64,000 nt of DNA from Rutidosis leptorrhynchoides (taxonomy: Eukaryota > Streptophyta > Magnoliopsida > Asterales > Asteraceae), in the NCBI RefSeq assembly GCF_046630445.1, contig NC_092341.1, forward strand, positions 32,378,001-32,442,000. The letters are read 5' to 3'. The translations under genes and the position numbers were made by a program. The notes beneath the pieces are model-generated. The model was given only the letters and a program-made list of their open reading frames with translations. It did not search any database and was not told where the DNA came from. Of the stretch, positions 38,521-48,694 are shown piece after piece. Each line of letters begins with the position of its first letter. Position 1 is the first letter of the stretch.

Positions 38521-38596
38521 CACATAGCGTAATGGTTAAGGATGTTATCGGGTTAGCGGGACGTCGCGGGTTCAAACCCGGACTTGAGCATTTTTT
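38521..38596 (+). other. Second tRNA-like stretch with A-box and B-box, in L1
   Basis: A-box-like TAGCGTAATGGTTAAGG at 38525-38541 and B-box GGGTTCAAACCC at 38568-38579 sit at about tRNA spacing, ending in TTTTTT at 38591-38596, a pol III terminator. It is 80 bp after the first such stretch. It reads as a decayed tRNA or the head of a tRNA-derived SINE. An anticodon cannot be assigned with confidence. Confidence 0.5.
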
Positions 38597-39785
38597 AGGA
38601 CTACTTCTTTAAGGTTCGTGAATCCGAGGCCAACTCTGCATTGTTCAGTTGTTCAATGCCGTCATATATATTTTTACTACAAAATACAATATTGTGAGTT
38701 CATTTGATTCCCTTTTACTCTTTATATTTTTGGGACTGAGAATACATGCGCCGTTTTATAACTGCTTTATTAAATACTTTTGAAATATATTTTGAACTGA
38801 GAATACTAGAATTGCTTTTATAAATGTTTGACGAGATAGACACAAGCAAAACATTCCTCGAATGAATTATTATACAGACAAAAGTTCTGCGGATTATTAT
38901 TGAATTATGTGGACATGATAATTGCCACCAATTGATGTGAATATTTTTCCCCTGATTATAATTGCTTGGTAACCTAAGAATTAGAATCGGGTATGACCCT
39001 AATTCACGCGAATCCTAAAGGTAGTTACCGGGTTTAACACCCTCACCCAGAATGTTCACTAGACAGAAGAGCTAGTGGGCGTGGTGTTTAGTACTTCGAA
39101 GTTTATATATTATACAGACGAGATGTTCTGTTTTGGGGATATTATTGATGCACATTATATGTTAAGGTCGGTTACCATGTTGAGCAATGAAATCGAAATG
39201 AATGTTATGTATCGAGATAATGATTTTTATACACAGGTTATGTGTATTAGTTTTGTGCACGAGATATGTGCACGATTATTTAAAAATCGCGAGGCAACCT
39301 ACGGGGGAAAAAAGGATACGAACCTACTCTGCTAAGCATTACGAAAAATGGTTTTGTACACGAGATAGGTGTACTGTATTTAAAATCTTGTGGTCTATCA
39401 AAATGATGAATTTTATTGTTTATGATAAACCTATGAACTCACCAACCTTTTGGTTGACACTTGAAAGCATGTTTATTCTCAGGTATGAAAGAAATCTTTC
39501 GCTGTGCATTTGCTCATTTTAGACACATTACTTGGAGTCATTCATGGCATATATTTCAAAAGACGTTGCATTCGAGTCGTTGTGTCCATCAAGAATATTA
39601 TCAAGTCATTTATAGTTTGGATATATTGTGAAATGGTGTGCATACCGTCAACTTTCGATGTGATGAAAGTTTGTATTTTAAAAACGAATGCAATGTTTGT
39701 AAAATGTATCATTTAGAGGTCAAGAACCTCGCGATGTAACCAAATGTAATGTATTCGTCCAGATGGATTAGGACGGGTCACTACA

Positions 39786-41783
39786 ATTATAATCTTCAGT
39801 CATAGCGTTATGCCAGTTGGGGTTTTTAAAGGCTTCGGAGTAGGATTTGGGTGCTGGAGCTGGTGTAGAAACATGAAGGTTAAGGCGTTGAACATGTTTT
39901 GTGGTGCCAAGACGATGACGAGTAACCATAGGGTGAGTGGATGTGGTGTTTTGAGTTTGTGGTAGAGTGGGGGGCGTGAGAAGAAGAAGGGGGAGTAGGA
40001 GGAGTATGAGAAGAAGGAGTAGAAGTTGGAGTGTCTGGTGTAGGAGCAGTAGGAGTAGAAGTAGGAGTGTCTGGTGTAAGAGTAGTAGGAGTAGGAGAAG
40101 GAGGATTAGTATTCGAGAGATTGCGGGAGAAAAGGTTTGGTGGCGGATCAAGAAACTCATATGATGGAGGTGTAGAGGTAGTGGTAGAACCGTAAGGAAA
40201 TGAAGTCTCATCGAAAGTGATATGACGGGAGAGAATGATGTTATGAGTGGCGAGGTCAAGACAATGATAGCCTCGGTGATTTGATGGATAGCCGAGGAAG
40301 ATGCACGGAGTGGAGCGAGGAGCGAGTTTGTGGGTGTTTTTTAGGTGTGGGTAGCAAAGGCAACCGAAGACACGAAGAGTGAAGTAGTTAGGCGGGTATT
40401 TGTAGAGACGAGTATGAGGGATATCATGATTGATGGCAGACGAGGGTAGAAGATTGAGTAGATACGTGGCCATGTGGAGGGCCTCGACCCAAAAAGTAGG
40501 AGGGAGATGTGCTTGAAAAAGAAGAGTGCGAATCATGCGTTCAGATTTTCCATTCTGTTCAAAGGTTTGTGGGCAGGAAAAACGTATCTGAATACCGTTG
40601 TTTAGGAATAGTTGTTTAAATTGGTTGTTATCGAATTCGCCGCCAAGATCGCATTGGAAGGCTTTAATTTCAGAATTAAATTGAGTTTTAATATAGGTAC
40701 GAAATTGAACAAACTTATTAAAAACTTCGGGTTTATTGCCTAATGGAAAGACCCATAAATAATGCAAATAATGATCAAGAAATATGACATAATATTTGTA
40801 ACCGCTAAGACTCGGAATAGATGAGGTCCATAAATCCGAGTGAACAATGTCAAATAACGAAGTATGTGAAACAGAACTACTAAACGGAAGTCTCGTATGC
40901 TTGCCAAGTTGACAAGCATGACAAAGAGCGGGAGACTGTGTATTATTACATGTAATACAATTATTAGAAATAAGACGACGAAAAACAATACACTGATGCC
41001 AAATGCTGGGGGTTGTTATGAGAGCGTGATGAGCTGGTGATGAAGTCGGAATAGTGAGTGGGTAGAGGTCTCCGGTGCTGTCACATCGGAGGAGCAGGCG
41101 ACGAGTCAAGTAATCCGTCACAGAGAAACCAAACTCGTCAAATGAAACAGTAACTTTATTATCACGAGCAAAACGACGAACAGAAATAAGATTTTTAACA
41201 ATGTTAGGTGTGACTAGAACATTAGAAAGGTGTAGGGGTGGATTGACATTAGGCAAAACGCTTTGACCAGTGTTGACGACGGGAATCTGGTTCCCGTCAC
41301 CAACAGCAACATAAGGATACATGCAATGATTAAAAATAGTACTTAAATTATTAATGCTAGAGTTGAGGTGAGTTGACGTACCAGTGTCCATAGTCCAACC
41401 GGAGTCCGATAGGGTGTTGTGTTGGCATTAAATGCCTGCGGTATAAAAGTCTCGGGTGCATGCTCAATACCAAGTTGCGGTGGACTAAGTGGGGCTGCTG
41501 GTTGTGGCTGACCAATGTAAGTTGGCTGTGAGGCTGGGATTGGCCCAATTTGTTGTGGAGGCCCATTGTATTGTTGAGGTCCAAACTGTGAATTTTGAGC
41601 AAATAGTGTTGGAAAGTTGCTTACCCGTTGGGATACATACTGATTAATAATTAGATTTTGATCTTGAATAATTTTGAGTAATTGAGCCCTTGTGTACGTA
41701 CACCAGTTGCTGTAATTTCTATCGGGATTCCATGGATTCGACGAAGATTGATTATTACACATATACGAATTAATTGTTGTCAT
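39786..41783 (-). pseudogene. C1 gag remnant and integrase (5' half of pol)
   Basis: Starts MTTINSYMCNNQSSSN at 41783. Only a Gln/Pro-rich Gag remnant is present; the main Gag domain and zinc knuckle are absent. After a frame break near 41380, protease-like MDTGTSTHL follows. Integrase then shows the zinc region (LWHQC-type: IWHQC, then CHACQLGKHTRLPF), catalytic HSDLW, FQCDLGGEF and NGKSERMIRT, and the FGCLCYPHL block. A Pro/Thr/Ser-rich low-complexity linker (39960-40110) precedes SYSEAFKNPNWHNAM, where L1 interrupts. The rest is at 2709-4222. Confidence 0.92.
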
Positions 41784-42088
41784 GATGATATAAATTGGCA
41801 TAAGAATTGGTGAACAAAGAAAAAAATAAAAATAAAAAAAGGGAGAGATATATAATATATATGTCGAGTGATGTAATGGATAAAAAGAATAAGGGAATAT
41901 AATAGTACTTGTGAGATAATGATGATAGGCTGTGAATCGAAAATTTGAGCTATTTGTCTTATACGGAGAGATTGGAACAATAGTGGGACGGTGGAGGCCA
42001 CGGATACTATATTGAACCGGAGATTTGATTTTTTTTTTTTCTTGGAGAAGATGACGGCCACAAAGGGATAAGGGTATTTTTAGGTATT

Positions 42089-42102
42089 GGCTCTTGATAC
42101 CA
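42089..42102 (-). other. C1 primer-binding site
   Basis: On the element's strand it reads TGGTATCAAGAGCC directly after the 5' LTR: an initiator tRNA-Met type PBS with one extra A compared with TGGTATCAGAGCC. Confidence 0.8.
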
Positions 42103-42269
42103 TGCTAATAATAGTGTAAAGCGTAATTGTTATTCATCGATGGATTACGTGACATTAAATAGGAGATGGCTAACACTAAACCTAATGGACAAGATAAATA
42201 AATGGGCCCTTATAGAACACGAGCTAAATTATCCAATGCATAAATAATCCATCACTAATCCGTCTAACA
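42103..42269 (-). repeat. C1 5' LTR
   Basis: 167-bp partner of 2579-2745, with TSD CTGAT at 42270-42274. It marks the far end of the nest and restores the pre-insertion locus: the DNA before 2574 continues at 42275. Confidence 0.92.
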
Positions 42270-42295
42270 CTGATGTGAATAAAAACCTCTTATGA

Positions 42296-42480
42296 GTTCA
42301 TGTTGTTATTGATTATTATGATAATGTTAACTTTTATAAACATGGCAAACTGATATTGTGTAAAAAGACCACATTATTACTTGTTAGTAAACACTTGTCA
42401 AACGGTTGGCAAACAAGGAATCTTGAAAGCTACAGTTTATGTTGGATCAAGTGCTTGTGAACCAAAATAGGAAATGGGTT
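42296..42480. repeat. Diverged repeat, copy 1 (partner at 47651-47880)
   Basis: Shares with 47651-47880 the series GATTATTATGATA, AACATGGCAAAC, TTACTTGTTAGT, GTCAAACGGTTGG, AACAAGGA.TCTTGAAA and GCTTGTGAACCA in the same order and strand. The second copy has about 60 extra bases before the end. It is not coding and of unknown class. Confidence 0.7.
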
Positions 42481-42639
42481 GCCAAGAACCCACCTGAACC
42501 AACTCCCACGGGCTATTGTTGCATGTTCATCGACGCACAGGTATCTTAGACAGGAATCACAGGATTCAACTAAACTGATCAAATGATTCTATAATGATTC
42601 CTGAACTGATCTAAATCTATATCAATCATCTAAAATTGT

Positions 42640-42925
42640 CAGAATCTTTCTTGAAAGAATTTTTTTTTTTTTCACCAGGGACGAAATTTTTCTTAAAAGC
42701 AACCAACTTTTTTTGAGCAAAATACGGAGGTTTTAGGGCAAAATATCGAGGTTTTGGAGGCAAAATATGGAGACTTTTGGGCAAAATATAGAGGCTTTGG
42801 AGGCAAAATATGGAGACTTTTGGGAAAAAAAAAAAATTCACCAGGGCAAAATCGAAAAATCTAAAATTTTTGCACTAAAAATTACAAATCCACTAGGGGC
42901 GGGTGCCCCCTTGTCCCTTCATATT
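42640..42925. repeat. Dispersed repeat with 22-bp minisatellite core
   Basis: About five tandem units of the type GCAAAATATGGAGACTTTTG between 42717 and 42828, framed by TTCACCAGGG on both sides and followed by a GC-rich block CCCCCTTGTCCCTTC and TTTTCGCCACCGG. A shorter relative lies at 52371-52549. It is repetitive and not coding, and may be the remains of an unclassified element. Confidence 0.75.
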
Positions 42926-42947
42926 TTCGCCACCGGTTACAAACTTA

Positions 42948-43043
42948 GGTCCGGTTTGGCTCACGGAATCCAATGGAATTTCGGCGAAATTGGAATGAAA
43001 TCTAGACACGCATGGAATCCTATTCCGTGAGCCAAACGGGGCC
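42948..43043. mobile_element. 96-bp Tourist-like MITE
   Basis: Terminal inverted repeats share the core GTTTGGCTCACGGAAT (left GGTCCG, right complement GGCCCC ahead of it), flanked by TTA on both sides (42945-42947 and 43044-43046). A TTA duplication with GG-beginning ends is typical of PIF/Harbinger-derived Tourist MITEs. It has no coding capacity. Confidence 0.75.
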
Positions 43044-43046
43044 TTA

Positions 43047-43772
43047 TAAACCTGTGAATCCTTGGGATTTCGACAATTTAAACTTAAATCCAAATAAAAT
43101 TTGACCCAATGATTAAATCTGTATCACTTTTCAAAGCTTTTGATTCCTTAAACTCTTCCTAACATCAAATAATTTCACTTAAAAGTCAAATTGAACAAGT
43201 CAAACTTATGATCAACTAATCAAACCTTGAAATTAATCGATCTAAAGCTCCATATTCGATCTATGAACTAAAACAAACCTAGTGAATCAACTAACTCATC
43301 ACTGTTTCAGAAAAACACTATACGTTTGACTTTCTAAGAAAAAGTCAAAACGATGGTTTTCGTTTGTTTTAATTTGATTAGGATACTCCTAGTGTACTAT
43401 AAATACGAAAGCCTTGAGAAACCTGTAATATTAGAACTGAATTACTATCTATCGCCACTATATACAACGTTTAAAAACAACATTAACAATATAACTTAGT
43501 ATATTGCTTTCATCAATATACTTCATTAGATAAACAGAATCTGAGTTGAATAACTGCAACAATAAAAACAGCTATATCAATTGCATGCTAGGTCGCCAAA
43601 AAAAATTGCATTAACAAGTGCGTATATAGTTTTGAAAACGAAATCCAAAACACCATCTTAATCTTCGGTTATAAAAAAACAAGGCTTGCTAGTAAAACCT
43701 TTTCATCTATAGTCATAAGTTTCTCGGAGAACAAATACTAATCAAACATAAAAATACTTTGATGTATTTACA
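43047..43772. other. Intergenic stretch, nothing recognised
   Basis: AT-rich DNA between the MITE and the PRP8 fragment. A TATA-like CTATAAATAC occurs at 43399-43408. The part nearest 43772 would be the 3' UTR if the PRP8 fragment is transcribed. Confidence 0.4.
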
Positions 43773-44201
43773 TTATTCTTCTTCTAACTCAGACAAAATG
43801 AGATCTGTTAAAGCATGTTCGACATCCAACCATTGATCAGTCGTAAGGGATGGCCAGATGTGATGAGGCTCGGTGACAATTGTGTCAACGGGCTTGAGTA
43901 ACACCTTTGCATCCTCATTGTTTACATGTAAAGCACGCAAAATCAACATGAGCCTGGAGAACGATTCGTCTGAAGATATACTGTTCAGCCAATCATCGTA
44001 CATATTGAAGCTAACCATTAGTGGTTCGGATGCCTCGAGAATCAGCTCACCAAATTTCTCAATTTTGAAACATGCTTGGAATGGAACTCGCAACTCGCTT
44101 CTTCCATTGATAACGATATTTGGAAAATCCTGCAAACGGACCTCAAGACGATCCAACAAGCCTGTACGGGCGACAATGATCTGCTTATTGTTGGGACACA
44201 T
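43773..44201 (-). pseudogene. Truncated PRP8 (spliceosome core protein) gene fragment
   Basis: 142 codons. Blocks such as [47 protein letters not shown] and [16 protein letters not shown] match plant PRP8, from the end of the RNase H-like region into the link before the Jab1/MPN domain. Full PRP8 is about 2,350 residues and works in the U5 snRNP in the nucleus. Here only this piece exists, ending LSELEEE and a stop. Upstream of the ATG is TGA GTT AGG GAC: the AG could be an old splice acceptor, and the in-frame TGA shows the exon does not extend. No other PRP8 exon was found on either side. It is probably a duplicated exon fragment; whether it is transcribed is unknown. Confidence 0.85.
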
Positions 44202-44607
44202 GTCCCTAACTCACAAATAAGAAATGTATTAACGAAAGTAAAATATTACGATGAAGAAATATAAATGGAAATGGAAACAAAATAATTCAGTGGACTTCGG
44301 TGGACAGAAAGAAAAAAGGAGTAAAAAGTCTACCAAATGATAGAACCACAGGCCCTTTACTACTCAAATATAAATGTGAATTAACAGAAAGAAGACAAAG
44401 TGTTGTGTTTTATGATAAACAAAATATAAAGAAGCAAATATCCCAAATAACTACATTGTTCCTTCTGTTGAAAAATAGACTACCATACATGTTTCTTAAA
44501 TACTTAAACTAGCAACTAACACTCCAAATAAATCGGCACACATGTGCCCACTCATTGACCAACTCTAACTATTAATTATTAATTAAAACTAAACAATTAA
44601 CATGATA
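44202..44607. other. Intergenic stretch upstream of the PRP8 fragment
   Basis: AT-rich, with no further PRP8 coding sequence on the minus strand. The 70-codon plus-strand frame at 44300 has no recognisable features and is rejected. Confidence 0.4.
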
Positions 44608-44771
44608 AATTAACTAAACACCTACTAACATATAGTGGCACGTTGACGTACTACTCGGTACACAACTGAAAACATGCCCATCTTTTCTCAATTAACTAAA
44701 CACCTACTAACATATAGTGGCACGTTGACGTACCACTCGGTACACAACTGAAAACATGCCCATCTTTTCTC
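44608..44771. repeat. 82-bp tandem duplication
   Basis: Two adjacent copies (44608-44689 and 44690-44771) beginning AATTAACTAAACACC, differing at one position (TACTACTCGG versus TACCACTCGG). It is recent and local with no coding potential. Confidence 0.92.
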
Positions 44772-44919
44772 CAAATGGGTTGAACCAACAGAACATGGAT
44801 ACCAAACTTAATATTAACGGCCACATGCTTATTATAATAATATACTGAATATCATCTTATCTCGAGGATTAAACCAATTAACCCAACAGGATGTTCACAC
44901 GATACGCGTTTGTATCATC

Positions 44920-45342
44920 TGTTGGTTATAGTTTTGGTTAGAAGAATTGGATATGGTTGCATAGTATTTGTGAAGGATGTTATCCCACATAGGTGGGAGG
45001 AAGAAGTGGGAAGTGGATGACTTGGTTATAAAAGGAGGGCTAAGTTTCACTTTCAAATTGCACCAATCAATACACTTTAAGTATTTGATTATTTCTTTCT
45101 TTCTTACCCTTATTTGAGAGTTGTATTAGTTAAATATTTTGGAGAGTGTAGTTGGCTTAAGAGAGTCGTCTATATCATAGTAACAATTTGTGATATAGTG
45201 TATTTCTCTCTTTGGGGGGCCGGTGGTTTTTCTCATGCTTTGGAGTTTTCACGTTAAATCTTGTGTTGTGTATTGTTCTTATTTCTTTACTATTATTGTT
45301 GGGCTGGGTGGTGAGAATTAGTGAGACCGTAATTTCCCAACA
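44920..45342 (+). repeat. N1 5' LTR
   Basis: 423 bp, TGTTGGTTATAG to CCCAACA. It contains TTATAAAAGGAGGG at about 45026, a good TATA box for the element transcript. The PBS follows after two bases. Confidence 0.92.
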
Positions 45343-45636
45343 ACTGGTATCAGAACGTCAGGTTTGACGGGAGTCTCGGTTATAGGTGTCGGAGTATGCT
45401 CTGTGGTTGCCACGGGAGTGGATCGTCCACATCAGAAACGAGTTCTATTGATCGTATAGGGTATCTGGTTAGACAATATTTTTTTTGATTCGGAGTAAGT
45501 GGTGTCTAGAATTTGTAGTGGACCGGGTGTTGTATTTTCCAATTTAACGGATCCTGTGCGCCACTCCACTACATCTGTCGGCCAGTCGAAACGTGAGCAA
45601 AATCAGAGAAAGTGTTGTTTATAGGATACGGATACG

Positions 45637-46428
45637 ATGTCGAAGTTCAGTCCAATGAGGTTTGATGTAGAGAAATTTGATGGGAGGATCAATTTTGGCT
45701 TATGGCAGGTTCAAGTCAAGGATGTGTTGATTCAGTCCGGGTTACACAAGGCATTGAAAGGTAAACCCACCTTTGTTCTCGACAGTGATTCTAGCATTAA
45801 GTTCGATGAAGAAGAATGGGATGATATGGATTTGAGGGCAGCAAGTGCGATTCGTTTGTGTCTTGCAAAGAACGTGCTTTCAAATGTGCACGGGTTATCA
45901 ACAGAAAATGAGCTTTGGGTTAAACTAGAGCAGTTGTACCAGGGCAAGGGCATCTCAAATCAGTTGTGTCTTAAAGAACAATTTCATACTTTGCGTATGG
46001 ATGGGGGTTCAAAGATTTCGGATCATCTGAGCATTTTGAATGGTATTGTTTCAGAACTTGAAGCTATTGGAGTTAAAGTGGATGATGAAGATAAAGCTTT
46101 GAGGTTGATATTATCTTTGTCACCGTCTTATGAACACATGAAACCTATTTTGATGTATGGGAAGAAAACTCTGAAGTTTGAAGACGTTACTAGCAAGCTC
46201 CTATCCGAGGAGAAAAGATTGGAAGGTAACGGGGTCTCGTTATCAGAAGCTACGGTACTGTTGTGTTCGGATAGGCAGAAGAGAAACTCTAGAAAGAATC
46301 TGACATGCTGGAAGTGCGGGAAGACTGGACATGTAAAGGTTAATTGTCCCGGTGGAGCTAATCCGGCAAATGGCTCCCAAGATGCTAACATTGTCTCCGT
46401 CGTTACGGAGAGTGACGAATTCTTCTGA
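45637..46428 (+). CDS. N1 Gag (copia type, UBN2-like plus zinc knuckle)
   Basis: 263 residues from MSKFSPMRFDVEKFDG. The N-terminal two thirds match the copia Gag (UBN2/Retrotran_gag) fold: NFGLWQVQVKDVLIQ near 20-34, ELWVKLEQLYQGKGISNQL near 91-109, and SDHLSILNGIVSELEAIG near 126-143. A CCHC knuckle CWKCGKTGHVKVNC is at about 224-237. It ends SDEFF with a stop and no pol follows. It would form virus-like particles and package the N1 RNA. The ORF is uninterrupted, consistent with selection for cis function or recent origin. Confidence 0.92.
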   Translation: MSKFSPMRFDVEKFDGRINFGLWQVQVKDVLIQSGLHKALKGKPTFVLDSDSSIKFDEEEWDDMDLRAASAIRLCLAKNVLSNVHGLSTENELWVKLEQLYQGKGISNQLCLKEQFHTLRMDGGSKISDHLSILNGIVSELEAIGVKVDDEDKALRLILSLSPSYEHMKPILMYGKKTLKFEDVTSKLLSEEKRLEGNGVSLSEATVLLCSDRQKRNSRKNLTCWKCGKTGHVKVNCPGGANPANGSQDANIVSVVTESDEFF

Positions 46429-46899
46429 AGTCACGTCATCCTCATGGTGTGTCCGCGCCACCATGGAAAGGGATATTCGTTAGCGGTTCCACAATTGCAC
46501 ATGGGCATTGGTTTGGCATTTATGCAGGTTGTGTGGTGGAAACGGATGTTGTAGCTGATGAAACTTCCAGGGAAAGCCAAACAGAAAGTTGCACCATAAC
46601 AGTTCAGATGGGTATACAACATGTGCCGATATAAAATGCTTGGAATGTGATATTCTAAGTGCTATACTCTTTATGGTGGAGTATGATAATTCTGTTTAGA
46701 GTTATGATTGTCTGTTATGACAATGATTGTCGGGTCTTGACAATGTTCGATGAAGATGCAAATTTTATTTCTTGCTTTAGAGATAATGTTAGCGACATGA
46801 AGATGAGGATCTTGAAGTTGTCGTCGAGGAAGCGTCTACACCGGTTATCCTTGCAATGTGGGAGCATGATCATCTTCTTCTATCCAAAAGGTGGAGATT
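46429..46899 (+). other. N1 post-gag region, no pol detected
   Basis: 470 bp with stops in all three forward frames. No protease, integrase or RT motif can be read, so the absence of pol is not due to a single frameshift. Confidence 0.75.
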
Positions 46900-47318
46900 T
46901 GTTGGTTATAGTTTTGGTTAGAAGAATTGGATATGGTTGCATAGTATTTGTAAAGGATGTTATCCCACATAGGTGGGAGGAAGAAGTGGGAAGTGGATGA
47001 CTTGGTTATAAAAGGAGGGCTAAGTTTCACTTCCAAATTGCACCAATCAATACACTTTAAGTATTTGATTATTTCTTTCTTTTTCTTACCCTTGTTTGAG
47101 AGTTGTATTAGTTAAATATTTTGGAGAGTGTAGTTGGTTTAAGAGAGTCGTCTATATCATTGTAACAATTTGTGATATAGTGTATTTCTCTCTTTGGAGG
47201 CCGGTGATTTTTCTCATGTTTTGGAGTTTCCACGTTAAATCTTGTATTGTGTATTGTTCTTATTTCTTTACTATTATTATTGGGCGGTGGGAATTAGTGA
47301 GACCGTAATTTCCCAACA
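46900..47318 (+). repeat. N1 3' LTR
   Basis: 419 bp, the partner of 44920-45342, with a few substitutions and short indels (for example near 47085 and 47287). Confidence 0.92.
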
Positions 47319-47323
47319 TCATC

Positions 47324-47650
47324 AACAAACCATACGATTTGATTGCTGCTCAAGATTTCTCCATAATTCTCCATGGCCAAACGAAAAGGTGCACGATGGA
47401 TTTTGCAGCTCGTGATTCAATCGGAAAAAGAAAACAGCCGATAACCTTTATTCTTTTATTAATCAATCAAAAAACTGAATAAAACAAGCTAAAGGAATGT
47501 TTAAATACTAGAAACAAAATAACTTTAATTAAGGAAACAAATCAGTAATCTGAATTGTAAACGTGCATGACTCTTTCTTACTTCCTCTCATTAGTCCAAG
47601 CCCATTCGGTCAGCAACGAGCCCACCATGCTCCAAGTAATCGTGCCAGCC
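47324..47650. other. Intergenic stretch, nothing recognised
   Basis: Moderately AT-rich and continuous with 44772-44919 before N1 inserted. The first 120 bp reads weakly as coding in one frame but no family was recognised. Confidence 0.35.
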
Positions 47651-47880
47651 CACTTGATTATTATGATAGTGTATATTTGTATCTCTTAGAAACATGGCAA
47701 ACCCACATTGTAAAAAGACTACATTGTTACTTGTTAGTGAACACTAGTCAAACGGTTGGCCAACAAGGATTCTTGAAATCACGGTTGCGATTAATGAGAA
47801 TGAGTTCGAGTCAGCCATTCAAGATGAACCTTATGGGGGCTATTTTGGTTGGATCGATTGCTTGTGAACCATGCAATGTA
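47651..47880. repeat. Diverged repeat, copy 2 (partner at 42296-42480)
   Basis: Same order of shared blocks as copy 1, same strand, with an internal extra segment around 47783-47845. The pair brackets the PRP8 fragment and N1. Confidence 0.7.
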
Positions 47881-48694
47881 TCAGTACTACTAGTACATAT
47901 TAGCATAACCATTGTTGTCCCAATTTAAGCTTCGGTGACAGATTCAAATTGACGCGTCTGACGGAGGATTTAAGGGGCTGGGGTGGGCCATGGTCCCCCA
48001 AAAACTTATGTCTTTACTAGTCATTTTTATAATTTTATGGACTAAATTTAATAATTTCAAATCATGGCCCGTCAAGTTAAAATTAGAACACGTTGAGACT
48101 ACACTACGTTATTTTGAACTTTATGGAACCTACTTATATATAAGACTACATGTTTTGATTGAGTTATTTTGGCTCCTTCGTTGTTAGCGTTCAAGCTCTG
48201 TGTGGATCCCCTGGTCCAAATACCACAAATACCTTCGATCAGTACCCACTTCACATTATATACATGGTATTTTAACACTTACCAACCACCAATTTATTAA
48301 GCCGCCAATCTTGACAATATTCAGTATAACAAAACTCAAGAATACAGTGCTAAATCCAAGATAAAAAAACGAATGTGGTCGTATTTATACATAGTTATTC
48401 GAATATAAAACCCTGCTTCTGTGTGTATGCAGCTGAATTTTAGATCTGAAGCTTTAAGTCGGTGACTTACAAGTTTTTCTTTTTTTGGGTAGGATTAAGA
48501 TCAAATTCTATAGGTTATAAAACAATGTCCGTACAGAGGTATCTCGATTACTATGAAACAAATCATTCATCATACAGTTAAGAGGTATCTCAAATACTAT
48601 ATCAAACGAATCTTTCATCATACAAATTAAAATAAAACTTAATGTCACATGAAATGCAAACCTTAACATCCCTCCCCCCCCAAAAAAAAATTAC
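47881..48694. other. Intergenic stretch and 3' flank of the F-box/LRR gene
   Basis: No gene supported. The short frame at 47990 is not credible. A C7/A9 run at 48674-48691 lies just after the end of the minus-strand gene, whose 3' UTR and poly(A) signal should be near 48500-48694. Confidence 0.4.

Larger units (their letters stand above)
37072..39785 (+). repeat. L1 solo LTR, 3' portion
   Basis: Continuation of L1 after the G1 insertion. The first 1.5 kb has no recognised similarity in the window apart from two tRNA-like stretches. From about 38605 it follows the G3 LTR tail. Open frames at 39075, 39202 and 39504 overlap this LTR tail and are not genes. Confidence 0.75.
44920..47318 (+). mobile_element. 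N1: non-autonomous LTR element encoding only Gag (TR-GAG type)
   Basis: Complete 2,399-bp element: LTRs 44920-45342 and 46900-47318, perfect target duplication TCATC (44915-44919 and 47319-47323), PBS TGGTATCAGAAC at 45345-45356 and purine tract AAAAGGTGGAGATT at 46886-46899. The internal part carries one intact copia-type Gag ORF and no protease, integrase or RT. This matches the plant class described as terminal-repeat retrotransposons with a GAG domain. It must borrow pol from an autonomous copia relative. The LTRs are very similar, with small indels. Confidence 0.92.

Noticed and set aside
38374-38596. Functional tRNA genes
   Set aside because: B-boxes are present, but acceptor and anticodon stems do not form a convincing cloverleaf.
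39075-39716. Three overlapping open frames near the right end of L1
   Set aside because: The sequence follows the LTR tail of the G3 family, and equivalent positions in G3 are not open.
46449-47000. Open frames after the N1 gag
   Set aside because: No pol motifs, partly overlapping the 3' LTR, and not continuous with gag.
47990-48187. 65-codon frame
   Set aside because: No recognisable domain, AT-rich and isolated.
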